Shown here: piece by piece, positions 1-11,559 of the stretch
Layout: every line of letters starts with the position of its first letter
Numbering within the stretch: the first letter of the stretch is position 1
Assembly (NCBI GenBank): GCA_030435675.1
Contig: CM059622.1
Location: forward strand, 2,852,001 to 2,916,000
DNA: 64,000 nt
Direction of reading: 5' to 3'
Source of the DNA: Steinernema hermaphroditum
Lineage: Eukaryota; Nematoda; Chromadorea; Rhabditida; Steinernematidae
Program-made: the position numbers and the translations under genes
The notes under the pieces: generated by a model
What the model was told of the DNA's origin: nothing
The model's database searches: none
The model's input: the letters and a program-made list of their open reading frames with translations, nothing else

Positions 1-747
1 AAATTTTCCTGTTTCCAACTTTAATCGTTCTGTTAAAAATTGGCCGGTTCCCATTTAGTACATATAGCTTCATTGTATTACGATAGAACCATTTTGTGAT
101 AGGAACCGATCGCACTTTCAAAACACTTTATTTGATGCTGTGCTATTAATGTCTCGACCTACTTGTTGACTCTAGGGTTAACTCACTTCGAAGCGTAGAT
201 AACTAGAGCTCAATCCGATCCATTATTCTATTTCTAGTACACCTGCCTAGAGATTTATGCACACCTGGACAGTAAGTGGCATGTAACCATAATGTACGGC
301 ATGTTACTAGGTAAATGGCAGCTAATACAAGGGACCCTTCCGAGATGTCCACCACAGATCGGGTTGAACATTGACACAGACAAGAACGCACTTGCCTAGG
401 ATTTCAAGACAGTGCACACATGGACAGAGCCGAAACATGATTGTCGCATGGTAGAACTCAATCTTTAGAACCCGGATTGTAGAAAAGACACCTTATTCGG
501 TAATTAATCATTATCGCCTGGAACTACTTGTTGTTGAGTTTCAGGTTAACACACTTCAGACTGTTCAATAGATTCAAATTAGCTACAGTTCCGGGAGGAC
601 CACGGTGTACAACGCCTTTTCACCCAATGGAAATAGATTTTCCTGCATGCTATCGAAAGTTTGTCATCTCCTTAAAATACCGTATTTTAACAATAAGTTT
701 CTCAGCGGGGAACCCACTGCCACCCTCAAACAAGCTCTATGCCTTAC

Positions 748-846
748 GTCCTTTGTAGTGAGCGTCGCGGCCGCATGACAATTCTTGACGCCGAAGCAGA
801 AGACCGAAACGATCGCGGCGGCGACAGCGAAGATGCTCGTGTTCAT
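748..846 (-). CDS. Possible first exon of a secreted protein
   Basis: From the ATG at 846 the minus strand encodes a 33-residue stretch shaped like a signal peptide: MNTSIF, then a hydrophobic Ala/Val/Phe-rich core, then a small-residue Ala-Ala cleavage-like site. It ends at a good donor (GTAAGG, 742-747) in phase 0. The GC-rich block upstream would be its promoter side. I could not find the following exon in 1-740, so the gene is either cut by the window edge or not real. Another in-frame ATG lies at 891. The call rests only on the leader shape and the donor. Confidence 0.28.
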
Positions 847-3300
847 CGCTTCGGCGGCGCCGTCTGAAATTGAGTTAATCGCGTCATTCAATTATCGAAC
901 AGAGAAGTGTGCGAAAGCGACGAAAACAGGTGCTAAGGTGGAAAGTGGCCGATCGACGGACTTTTTAAGCCCGCGAGGCCGTCGGTGGTCAGCGATCGCG
1001 GCTACGTTGCATTGGCGGATTACGATGGCCACAACGGAGCGGGCAAACAAGGAGACGGACGCGAAGTGAGTCAAAAAGCAAACGCTAATTAGAATCGGCG
1101 CGCGTTTTTTGGAGCGCTCGGCGCCTCTCTTCCGGCTACTCGCCTCTTAATTCGCGACGCAAACACGGCGATCGAGTGACCGAGCCGGAAGGCGTTTTGT
1201 GAGCGGCGTTGCCGGGAGACGCGAGTTCCGTCGGTGGCGGCGTTGTTATGAGTGGTGCCATTACCCGTAATGCTGATCGGGTGGAACGAGAGAGAGAGAA
1301 GGCTTTGAGGGGAGGGAGGGGCGTGACTCATTGGATCCGATCAAGGTCGGCTCGGGATTTCGCTAAATCTGCAGCAAAGCGCTCGACAACAATAAACGAC
1401 TCGCCGACGGCGAGGCAAACACGAGTGAATCAGGCAGGTGGAGCCGTCGGCGCTGTGAAGGAAGCAAAGTGGTTCCACTCGACGCTTTTGACATTGAACC
1501 GAGTTGAGGCAGACGCCGACGGAATCGATCGGACCCCCTCCAGGGATCTCTCCAGAGGTCAATTTCGGCACATCGGAACCACCTCTAACGAGCGCCAACG
1601 TGATCAGTTGCGCAACGAGCTGATTCAGCGGTAGGCTAAACGGAAAAACGAAAACACTAAAAGAGCGATTGCGGCGATTAATCCGCGGAGAACACTCGGA
1701 ATCCTCTCGCTCGCTCCCACTCCAAAACCGGAATCGCGGAGGGAACGCCGTGGGAGGACGACGCCACCAGCATAGGGGCGTTTGACCTTCGAGTACGACG
1801 CTCTTCACGGGCCTTTCTTCCCTGATGCGGAAACGCTGAAACCGAAAATCAAAGTGAGGTTGTGAGGACGGAGAACACACACGTGTTAGTACAATCTGTA
1901 TTCGGTAAAAGATGCTTTTTCAGAAGATGGTAAGGGAACAACATGCCAGAAGCAACGCTGCACAATACACAAAGTGTTTTTAAAAGTTTGTGAAGTCGGA
2001 TTCTTGGAGCTTACAGCGGTAGATCGATCTGAGTTCGGCAAAAGCTCCTAAGTGGTTCATGATTTGATCGACCTCATTTTTAATGAAATGTTTATGGGGA
2101 AAACATGGACAAGTCAGAGTAGCGAATGCATAGGACATTGAAAGAAATCTACACATTTACCTCCACGTCGATCAAATTGTGAAAAAGTCTTAACGAGCGA
2201 TCGTTGCAATCTGAATGAATCCCATTTATTCCCACCAAAAATCCACCGTGGACGGGGCAGAATGTTCTGGGAGCTCTGTTGTGACATGCCTTATTGTTTA
2301 CATTGATTGTTCTGCGAAAACCAGGGCTCAAAGGATAGGCTGTCAGAGATCCTCTGTTGAGATCCTCACTGGCATACAAGATGCCTGAGAATCGATCAAT
2401 CGAGATGGCCCTTTTAACCTTAGTGTCATTTGATCTACTTCGATAACGACTGAACCCTAGATCTTTATTACTCATGCCTGACCTTCAAAGACGCACACTT
2501 TTGGAAGGAACAACTGGTGGCAAGGTCACTTCATGAAGCATGATAGGTCATCAATCAGTGATTCATCTTCTGAGAACCGATCAACAACCAAATGTAAACA
2601 GTGATTCACTTCCAGAGTTCCCAATACCATCTTGCAAGATGATGTTTATCTGTAGCAAAAAGAGATCAAATAGCGTTCTTGGATTTCATCGATTCAAAGC
2701 CATAAGTAAACCACTGAAGGAAGACAATTACAAAGATACCGAAAAAGTAAGCAGATGAGTACGAGAGTTGTGCAAAATTGCAGTTTTCGTACTTCACAAG
2801 TCGAAAGCTCAATTCGGTTAGAATTTTTATTTATTCGGTATTTCACCGTAAAATAGTAATGGATTTTCAGGTGTTCTCTTCTATCCAGTCTTTCCCTTAT
2901 GTGAATCGCTGGTTCCAGATGGCATAACCATGAGCAGCTTGGAGCTTTGGAATCGTAGCCATCCGTTCATTTCCTGTTATCAGGGCCAATGGCGATAGCG
3001 GGGCTAATAAAAACGTCGCTCCGGTTTCGGCAGCGTTGCACTGCGCCTCATATGAAGCAGCGCTGGTCAACATATTGCCAACATATTGCCCTATATATTG
3101 CCACTTCCAAACCAAAGTACTTGCTGTTACTCTTTCAAAACATAACATCACCAAAAAGTTTTTTCCAAAAAATTTAAATACAAATATGTTCTATAAAACA
3201 ATTGCTCCAACAACACAAATGAATGATTCATCGTAATCTTTCTGAATCCGAAGTGCAGTACGATGACAAACACCCTACGCCGTCTGCATGCTCAAATGAG

Positions 3301-3378
3301 TGCAACTCTGCATTAATGATCTACAGCGCCGGAAATGCCAGACGTCTCCGATTTACTGCCTGTAGACGCCGACGTTAT
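3301..3378. repeat. 78-base dispersed repeat, copy 1
   Basis: This segment recurs in the same orientation at 16031-16108 with scattered substitutions. Shared blocks include GCCAGACGTCTCC and TTTACTGCCTGTAG. No terminal inverted repeat or coding potential was seen. It is probably a fragment of a dispersed element. Confidence 0.6.
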
Positions 3379-4634
3379 CGCCGGAGTTAAAACGACGACA
3401 TTCACAGGACATCTCTAGTGCACGGAAAGAAAATACTCAGATATTCAGGTTTTTTTTTAATAAATAATCATAAATAGTAATAACGTTTGAGTGATCACTA
3501 ATCAGGATTGATAAGGTGAACAGCAAACGATTATGGTCAAAAAATAAAGTTGTTCATGTTTAATTCTAAGAACACGAGCCACAACGCTACCGATAACGGG
3601 AGAAGAGTAAACGATGATAAAAAAAATAAAGCCGCAGTATTTTATGTCTTAGGTTAGGTCTCAAAGAACACAACGAAGGAAGTTCGCACGATTGAAGATT
3701 CGTACGATCACAGCTGAAGGACCGAGTTCCGAAATCTGTAACCTTACCCTGCATTTCACAAGATTTCCCTAATTTGGCGAATTAGAAGTTCTTCGGAACT
3801 AAGTTTAAAATGACAATATTGGACTATCATACGTTCGACTTTCGGAAGAGCATTGGATATTATTAAGGACTCCTAAGATGATCCTAACAGGTTTTCGCAT
3901 ACGCTCTACAACGTGAATATGAAAGAAAAGAAAGCCCTTCAGAAACCCCTTCTTACAGTTCGTTTCGGGACCCGTTCAAGAATGCAACTCTAGTCGGGGT
4001 TCTAAGCTTTGAAAGGAAAGTGATGCCCACAAGCACATGAAATGATCTTTTTTGATCGACTGTGTAATCTTTGACGCCGAAAAAGGCGTTTGGCGTGGTT
4101 TCAGTCGGTTTTTAGGTAAGTTTCATGAAGAAAAGCCTGACATTTCTTCAGAACGGACGCTACAGTAACTCTTTAAATTTTGTTGGCGTTCCGTTTTGCA
4201 TAGGTGAATCTATTTATGTGGCCGCGCCAAATTTGAGTCGCCTGAATGTATAACGTTTTTTGACGCCATTTTTCGGTTCCAAGCGGAAAACTGCTAATGT
4301 ATTCAGAGTGCTCAGTAAATTCTACACCTAGTAGGGCCCATTACTTCCTAGCAATACAACAAAAGTAAGGGTGAATGGGCAGCGAAAACTTCTTGGCTGG
4401 GGTGTATCTATTTATATGGCCGCCTCTGTAGATCTGTTCGAACTGACACGGGCTGATTACAACTCAAACGCGTCCGCAATGAGCTACACAGGAGCTCAGA
4501 AGCATGCGGTTGGCTTCAACTAAACAACTCAGGTTGCTAGGCCATCACTTTGTTGTCTGGGTTAAACTTGAATTGGATTGGAAAACACCGATTTTACCAA
4601 TCATACCAATCATAGGTAGGATACTAATGTCTTA

Positions 4635-5041
4635 AGGGCCATTTATAGTCTGCGCGACACAAAACCCCTTTTTTGTGTCGCTTAGCTTGTCTACGCGTGA
4701 CTATGTGCGCAAAACCAAATAAAACTGCACAGTGATGATGCTTTCGGATCGGGATATAAAATCATCAGCATAAAAAATTTTTAGGTTGACTTTGCGTAGG
4801 TTAACTTAACTGTCTCTTAGCTTCAACTTGACTGTCGCGCAGCTGTGTCGCGTAGCTAAGCGACAGTTAAGTTAACCTACATGTCATGTCCCACAATTTT
4901 TTTCTTTTGATGGTTTGATAGCCCGACCCGAAAGCATCATGACTGTGCAGTTTTATTTGGTTTTGCATATATAGTCACGCGTAGACAAGCTAGGCGACAC
5001 AAAAAAGGGGGTTTTGTGTCGCGCAGACTATAAATGGCCCT
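4635..5041. mobile_element. Harbinger-like MITE, copy 1 (407 bp)
   Basis: The element is almost entirely an inverted repeat. It starts AGGGCCATTTATAG and ends with the reverse complement, and homology continues through GTGTCGC..TTAGCTTGTC to a centre near 4850. It is flanked by TTA on both sides (4632-4634 and 5042-5044), the 3-base TWA target duplication typical of PIF/Harbinger elements. There is no ORF, so it is non-autonomous. A diverged second copy lies at 39379-39806. Repeated internal GACAGTTAAGTTAACCTAC-type blocks form a nested hairpin in the middle. The superfamily is inferred from target duplication and structure only. Confidence 0.85.
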
Positions 5042-5166
5042 TTACTGTCCGCCGGACTGCTTGGCTTTTAGCGCCTGGAGTCCAAATAGTGGAAAAAAAC
5101 TACTCGAATCAGTCACATCGCATCGTTCTAGTCTAGTGCATTTTTTGGGCTTTCTTAGAATGCATG

Positions 5167-5172
5167 TTTATT
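5167..5172 (-). terminator. Poly(A) signal of the Ly6-type gene
   Basis: AATAAA on the minus strand, about 33 bases beyond the stop codon at 5205-5207. Confidence 0.6.
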
Positions 5173-5204
5173 GAAACGATCGGAAACCTTGGAGTGCAAC
5201 AAAT

Positions 5205-6631
5205 TTAGGCAAACATCCAGTGAAGAAGGGCAAAAGCGATCGTTGTCAGTCCAAGCTGCAGATGTGTGCCGCTTTTATAGTAGTTGCAGTTGTCCGTCGA
5301 GCAGCAGCTCAGATGAAAATGTAAGCCGCTGAAATCGTAATTCTCAGTGTGGCCGTCCTAAAGTAGATTATTGTGATTAGAGACCGGCACAGTACAATTA
5401 AATACCGGAGGACACGGATAACGGTGCAAGAGGTCGGGTAGGTCGTTGAAACAGTCGGTAATCACGCTTCCTTCGTCGCCTAAAGAAGGTCATCAACGAA
5501 TGCCATATACTTTGTCAAACTTGTCAATTCCCAGCACTTGTCCCCGGCTGCACATGTCACGTTCTTGCGTGAGGTCTCCGTGAGTCCCAATCCATCGAAA
5601 CCTGGCGTGGCCTTTAGCTTTTTCGAGAACTTCGCTTCTTGATAGCAAGAAAGAGGCTGTGACTGAGGTGGAGAAGCATCGCCAGAGCTCCCTTTACCGT
5701 TACAGAGATCGTCCTGGCAGCAACACATCTCCACGTTGTACGCACCGGTTATTGGATTAGCCACTGGGACACACCTTTGACCTTGCAGTTGCTAAATTGT
5801 ACATGAATGTTACAACACTGCTAACGGTTGTTTTGCTCATTTACATTCATTAAAGCGGTCACTTCGTAAATCTGTCCACGCGTACAAAAAGAATATTATT
5901 CGCCATACTGCTGCTAAGGAAAGCACTACGAATTTATAAGGTGACCCAATACATTTTTTGAAACGGGCTTAACATCCAGGTTTAGCTTGGCCTCGGGGGA
6001 CAATGCAAGCATGTGTTCCTAGTGACTGTTCACTGTCTGTCAATGGGAAGTATGTCAAAAACAGCACAAAATAAACAAGGGAAGATCGTTTAAATGTCGT
6101 CGTTTTGCTTGGCTTCACTTTGCATTTTAGCACAGTGCACGTATAAGATGGTTTCACTCTTTACATGAGGTACTTTTTAGACAAACCGAATAGCGCCTTA
6201 TGTCACCATTCCTTTGGAAAACATACCGCTGGCAAACACAACTTCAACAAATTGACGTCGACATCGTTTGAGCATCCTTTCAGTGATTCGCTTCCAACTA
6301 AATTCAGTAATTAATGTAGAGTTCTTAAGGTCGCCGTCCCCGTCACCGTTCTGTTTTTACATACCGTGTTTGTGCTTGACCGATACCGTATGAACAACAC
6401 ATAAAATTGCACAGTGCAAAACCTACTTTTTAGCTCATAGCACGATACACCTCCAGAAGCGCCAGGGAAGGAGCCGCAGGTGGCCTCCTGAAGCGGACTA
6501 TTTGACAAGTAGACTCCCAATCGTTCCAGGTCTTCTATGGTACTTTCACGGAGATTGACTTCAGAGTAGCAATTCATCTGAGCCGAAGTCAATTGACCCA
6601 GAAGAGAGACGACCAGCAGCAGCGCCAACAT
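5205..6631 (-). CDS. Two-domain Ly6-type GPI-anchored protein
   Basis: Five exons: 6427-6631, 6227-6297, 5521-5791, 5406-5479 and 5205-5357; all phases agree, giving 257 aa. Residues 1-18 are a signal peptide (MLALLLVVSLLGQLTSAQ). Two cysteine-rich modules follow, each ending in a Ly6/uPAR-type CC..D.CN signature (CCCQDDLCN near 115, CCSTDNCN near 225). The last about 19 residues are hydrophobic, as in a GPI-anchor signal. Each module has a phase-1 intron just after CYEL or CWEL and a phase-0 intron before the exon bearing the CC signature. The exon 3 donor is GTTTGA rather than the nearby GTATAT, because only the former keeps frame and matches the intron phase of the other module. An in-frame ATG at 6667 would add 12 residues. 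The role is unknown; Ly6-type nematode proteins are usually extracellular or cell-surface. Confidence 0.8.
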
Positions 6632-8251
6632 GTTGTCCAATGACTTACGCCTTGCACAAGGGACCAAATTTATGGACGGTAAAACGGTTGACGAAAGAGG
6701 CGGGCGTTGAAATGATAACGAAACAATTTAATCCTTATACTGATAACTGTCCGGCGCCATGCACACTTCCTAAGATGAATTCACTAATGGCTTGATAGAG
6801 AACGTTTCGATTTCTTGGATGATTGGTGTAGAGGATGATATAACCTCTTCATTCGCTATTCATATTCGAAGAAGCACTTTGTAGTGAGAACGAGAAATGC
6901 CGCACTTTTCGAAAATAATGCGAAAAAGTTGCCGAAGGGTCTCGCACGAAGCGGCTGTATTGTACGATATCATCTAATGTAAATAGATTTTAGATTGCGG
7001 CCAACTCCATGCTATCTATTAGGGTGTGTCACAATTAATGTAGTCTGCTCTGAATAACCTATATTTTTGTCGGGCGCGGAACTTGGAGGCTTATTCGTTT
7101 ATTAAAGCTATCAGAGCGGATGAGGAGCGACCGATAACGGCCGGCGCTCCTCGCACAAGTGATTAACCAACAGGCGGCGAGATCGTTCAGCACGTCTCTC
7201 ACCCCTGTAAAATCACATCTATCATTGCACCACGACGTGGGTTTTATATCAAATAACAGTGGTTACAAACGTGGTCCATTTCCAGTGCCTCAATCGAATA
7301 TACGGCATGTGTAGCCAAGTAGGGTGTGGATCACAATAAGAGCCCACATTCCGCGTTGTACTGGTTCAAAATTCCACTACTACTATGCATTCTTTTGGTC
7401 GTTTCCGAGTTAGGCGATCACACGGAGAACACGTCGAAGAAGAAACTCCACCCCAGCCCATCGTGGGACAACTCATCGTCGACAACTCATCGTATTTTTT
7501 GAAATGATAAGGTTTCGTCGCGATGTCGGTTTGTACGGTAGTCTGCAGCAGAGCTTGTGCTAGACATGTCTCTGCATGCTTACATCCTTTGGGTCGTATT
7601 TTGAAGTTTTCGTGGCCGCGTTTGCCGCCCTAAAGGCTTCAGCTTAAGGGTTTAAAGGTAACCCTTGTGATGGTGATAGCGTTCTTTACCCGTTATCTTT
7701 TAGAACGTTGCCAGAACGATCACGCCATTGCCGACCCAGGCAACGGCAGAGATGATCAGAAATAAAGTCGAGAATATTTTCGATATTGAGAAGAGTGCTG
7801 TTTCGCTTAAATTGCCAAGCATCAGAGAGAAAGACATTACTGCCGTGTCGAACTTGATTCTAATGATTTCGAAGGTGCTTAAGAAAACCTAAATTAGACA
7901 GACAAAGGGTAGACAGACAAAATGCGAAGGACAGAAACCTTGTCGTTTGATATTTTATGAGAGGAAGGACAATTCCTAGCTGTCCTGCGATGAGTTGTCG
8001 CCGATGAGTCGTCGCCGATGAGTTGTCCCACGATGGGCTGCGGTGACACCCGAAGAAGACAGCGCTAGCGCTAGCATCTATACGTCTATCGGAAGGACGG
8101 CCGTATCCTCCCAAAGTGAACCTAAGAGTGAGGAGGAAAGGAGGAAAGCGTCATTCTCATCGTCAAATCAATGTCAGCGGTGACATATCGTCCCTTCCCA
8201 TCCAATGTTTCATAATTTTATTTTTCTATTTAATAGTCTCATTCAACATAT
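6632..8251. other. Intergenic between Ly6-type genes
   Basis: No gene is supported. A GATA-like run (CTTATACTGATAACTG, about 6734-6749) lies roughly 110 bases upstream of the gene starting at 6631. The rest contains the inverted repeat pair at 7455-8039. Confidence 0.5.
7455..8039. repeat. Inverted repeat pair, possible TIR element
   Basis: AGCCCATCGTGGGACAACTC beginning at 7455 returns as its reverse complement ending at 8039. Beyond the core, both arms carry repeated CGACAACTCATCG-type units. About 500 bases lie between the arms, with no coding potential recognised. No clean target duplication is visible, so this may be a decayed non-autonomous transposon or a simple inverted duplication. 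Confidence 0.5.
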
Positions 8252-11200
8252 TCACTGCAAAATCCAACGGGTGATAAGCAGAACAAGAACACCGAGACTG
8301 AGATGAAGATGAGAACTACCACTGGTGCCTTCGGTATTGCAGAGGTCCGTCGAACAGCAGTTCATGGTGAAGTTCACCTGGTCACCATATCCATAGTATA
8401 AGTTGTATGTAACGCTGAGCGTTTCGTTATCCTATAGCATCATGCGTCACTCAGAGACCATTAGTACTTGCTGCACTTACTAGCTTTGGGCAACTCGGAG
8501 ATACTTTTTGAAGAATCGGAGTGTCGCTGGAACATCCATTAACCAAAGTGCCATCGGTCGCTGAAATATACGTTTTTGTAACGAAAGCAGTACGTCGGGT
8601 ACCTTTCAGAGTCACGCATTTATCGTTGGGAAAGCCGCATTTCTCCTTTTTCCGACTAATCTCGCTAAGATCAAAGGATGAATCAATTTTCTTAAGTTCC
8701 TTGGAGAGCGAGATTTCGCGGTAGCACGATTTCGACTTCCAATCGTTGCAAAGGTCGCTGTCACAGCAACAAAGGACCGGACTGTTGCCCATGAAGTCAT
8801 CGGGTAGAGTTCGACAGCTGTCCTCCTACAAACGAGATTTGGTTATTAGGTAAGGCAAACGAAATTTTTGCGGGCCTGCAGGGTGCGCTCTTCGGGTTCG
8901 CCTAAATCCATAGAGCATAAGCCGGAGCGTAAACTAAGCCTAGATGTTAGACCGGTTCCAAAAAAACGAATACAGAGCTCGCCGGCGGCTCACCCTCTTC
9001 CTATATTCTATAGCCATGTTCCCTAAGCCTTCCTCTTGGCTCGCTGTAAATCCATAGGCCTAAGCCCCCCCTTGGATTCAAGACCCGTTCCAAGAAATGA
9101 ATACGGATCTTGCATGCAGCCTAAATTTTGTCGGAATATTCCTTTATCCTCCCTAAGGTGCTCATGTCCACAGGAATTGAAGATTAACGTCCTCTCTCAG
9201 AGGAGAGGGTAAGGGTAACTCATCTTTTTTTTTTTCGCGCAACTGTCGCCACACTAGTGGCACTAAACCGATCACCGTCAATCTGTCTGTGTGGCTCATT
9301 GCGAACGTCTCTGATCTGTAAGCGGTCGGGCTCGGTTGGACGCCGGCCCGTGTCCTTGTTTTGTCTACTGTCTGAAGCGGCCGGCTCTCAAGTGATCGAA
9401 TACAGATGGATTTTAATTTTAAATTCGATTCGATTTTTCGAGTCTATAAAAACGCGAACGTACCTTCTGAAGTTGGCAAGCGGAGGAAACCATTTCCAGT
9501 ACAGGATCGCTCGAACAGCCCTTGATGACGTTGTCTCCCACTAAACTCAGCGATTACAAGATACACAATCGGTGTGATAGTCCTTACGAAGAAGGTCGAT
9601 GCACCGATCTGCAACTCCAGTGCAGTTCACTTCCCTAGCTTTTGCGTTAGACACAGAAATACCCTCTTTCGCCAAAGCCGCCAACACTGTCGTGTTGAGG
9701 TTAATTTCGTAGTTGCAGGTGCGCTCGTGTGGAACAGGGTCGGGAAGTTGGCAGCCACCGTACTGACAACAGTGGAAATCAAAGACCAGATCGGAAACGA
9801 GGTAATCACGAGGAGTGTTATCACAGTCGTCGTCGGTGATCGTAAACTGATTCATGGGATACGTGTTCGGGCATCCGAGAAGCACATTTGATCCGGCTAA
9901 ACAAGGAATCATTTTGTGCAAGCTGGGAATATGATCTTACCCGTCAGTTCGTAGCACTGCTGCCATGGCCAATCGCAAGTTTCTAGATTAGTTGATTTAT
10001 TGAACATCGAATAGCTTGCTTCAGTGAGCTCGTTGGTGAATTCTCCATCAAGATAGACGGTTGCCGGACAAGTTGTTTGCGACGGAATTCCGACTGAGGC
10101 GTCGCTGTTGCAGCCTCGTGAGAAAAATTCTTTACAACAAGTAACGGTGAACGAAATGTCAGTTGTCGGCTTGTTTCCCTGGAAAGTGATCGCTTGTTAA
10201 GTATCTTAAGAAATCTAGATATTTTGGTGCATTACCGACTTTTCAATTCCGACAGATGTAAAGTAATTTTGGTTTCTAAAAAACCTCAAAAAACAGGGTG
10301 GCCCTATCATTATGCGACAGACTGTATCATGCTGCCCTTGTCTTTTTTCGTGAGAGTAGTGGTGGATCGGGTCGTCCAAGAGGGGAAAAATGCACTTGGA
10401 AACTGAGAGTGTATATCCCCAAGGGGACCGTCACCACGTTCGAAAATGGTGACAATGATGACATGAAATGATGACATGCTCTTTGTCCACGTGGAGACCA
10501 CCCCCGATCGTTTCTGAGTTGGCCAGTTTTCTTAGTGCGTAAAAGAACGTTATCGGCCATCGTTGTTGGCACAATGATTGCCCCGGCTTCCAGAAGGCCT
10601 CGAACACCAGGGAGCCGTAGTTCCAACGCCACCAGCCGAACCGAAGATGGTTCTCCATTGCAGCGCCTCCATCCGAACGTGTTCGCTGTTTTGGCGCTCG
10701 CGCAAACTAATGACATCGCCGCTTTCAAATCGGATAGCGCCTCTGCCACTGAAGCCCGATGAGAAAAGTGACTATGTTGAGCTGGTGGCTTCGGGTTTTC
10801 GAGGTGGGTACCCGGTCAACCCTGGTTGCGACACGTGTTTTCCCTGTTGTTCGTTATATATTGGGTTGGAAAGTTGAAGATTTTGGTCAGTACCTTCAAT
10901 GAAATATGTCTGTTTATGATAATAAAAATTCATTAAAAAAGCGATATTATCAACTCTCCAGCCAAGACGGTGCCGGTGCCGGCGCCGGCGCCGGAGACGG
11001 CGCCGGTAAGGGCACCTTGTGAAAGAGCCATAATATCAAATGTTCCGGTTTTCGCAGCATTGTGAGAACATGTGCGTTATGTTGAGTACCGAATAAACTT
11101 CACATTTTGAAGCATAAAGATAAAACCTTACCTTGCAAACGCCCTGATCGTAAAGATTTTGAAGAAAACCCAACACATTTGCGCAGCCGGCAATCACACT

Positions 11201-11471
11201 TCCGTCGTCGTCTGCAATTATTCTGCATTTAGTCGATTCGTGTTTAACACTCACAGGCAACCGTAATGCAGGGGTGCTTATTGAACACGGTATCCCCACA
11301 GTTTTCCGTGCCGACGTAATACTTAAAGTGATATCCTTTTTGGGAATAGTGGTTGTAGACGTCCTTAGTAAGGTAGACGACCTTTGTGCACGTATTTCCA
11401 CCGATGCCGGCCAGTGCAAGCGGAGAGACAAGGAGAATAGGTAGCACAAGAAGCAACATCGTGACAACCAA
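8252..11471 (-). CDS. Four-domain Ly6-type GPI-anchored protein A
   Basis: Eight exons with consistent phase: 11255-11471, 11132-11211, 9941-10178, 9588-9896, 9464-9540, 8603-8825, 8481-8560 and 8252-8431; 467 aa. Residues 1-22 are a signal peptide. Four cysteine modules follow, with signatures TCCKEFFSRGC, HCCQYGGC, LCCCDSDLCN and NCCSTDLCN. A hydrophobic C-terminus (LGVLVLLITRWILQ) suggests a GPI anchor. Introns alternate phase 1 (inside a module) and phase 0 (before the CC exon), as in the gene at 5205-6631. The gene at 13493-15232 has the same exon plan, so the two are tandem duplicates. The two largest introns carry a GC-rich repeat (10178-11132) and a tRNA-derived SINE (8826-9463). Function is unknown; the second of two Met codons (11459) could also start the leader. 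Confidence 0.82.
8892..8957. repeat. Dispersed repeat (AAGCCGGAGC family)
   Basis: Shares CATAAGCCGGAGC..AAG and the flanking TTCG-CCTAAATCCATAG context with copies at about 30425-30485, 30530-30600 and 61545-61600. It lies in an intron of the Ly6-type gene. Non-coding. Confidence 0.55.
9281..9345 (+). mobile_element. tRNA-derived SINE-like fragment, copy 1
   Basis: CTGTGTGGCTCATTGCGAAC resembles a tRNA A box (TGGCTCA..G), and about 40 bases later there is a decayed B box (GGGCTCGGTTGG). The copy at 29885-29960 keeps a better B box (GGTTCGGTTCC). This copy sits inside an intron of a minus-strand gene, in antisense orientation. Confidence 0.5.
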
Positions 11472-11506
11472 TGCTTCTGCTCAGTGGGGATTTCTTAAAT
11501 TACCTT

Positions 11507-11558
11507 AGATAAGGGGCGGTCCTGGAAGGAGCGTTGTGGAAGAGGTACGTTGATAAGA
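11507..11558 (-). promoter_or_regulatory. GATA-motif pair upstream of Ly6-type gene A
   Basis: AGATAAGG (11507-11514) and TGATAAGA (11551-11558) lie 36-87 bases upstream of the start at 11471, beside a GGGGCGGTC block. The same block plus TTGATAAGAAATAGGAAATT recurs upstream of the paralogue at 15232. In nematodes TGATAAG is the classic site of endodermal GATA factors; intestinal expression is an inference. Confidence 0.5.
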
Positions 11559-11559
11559 A

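Larger units (their letters stand above)
1..4631. other. Gene-poor left flank
   Basis: Apart from a possible signal-peptide exon at 748-846 and a short repeat at 3301-3378, I see no supportable gene. A GC-rich block at about 770-1880 has long open frames on both strands (1209-1634 plus, 1341-1880 minus) with no recognisable domain. It may be promoter or 5' leader sequence. A minus-strand open frame at 2149-2475 has faint cadherin-like wording and is treated under findings. Confidence 0.4.

Noticed and set aside
1209..1880. Overlapping frames of 141 (plus) and 179 (minus) codons
   Set aside because: GC-rich DNA with low stop density on both strands; no domain, splice context or start signal favours either.
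5969..6157. Extra exon for the Ly6-type gene at 5205-6631
   Set aside because: A TTGACAG acceptor is present, but phases of the neighbouring exons already match perfectly without it and it lacks the module motifs.
10861..10975. Short mariner-like element (TTGGGTTGGAAAGTTGA)
   Set aside because: The right end only partly matches and TA does not flank both sides; too weak to call.
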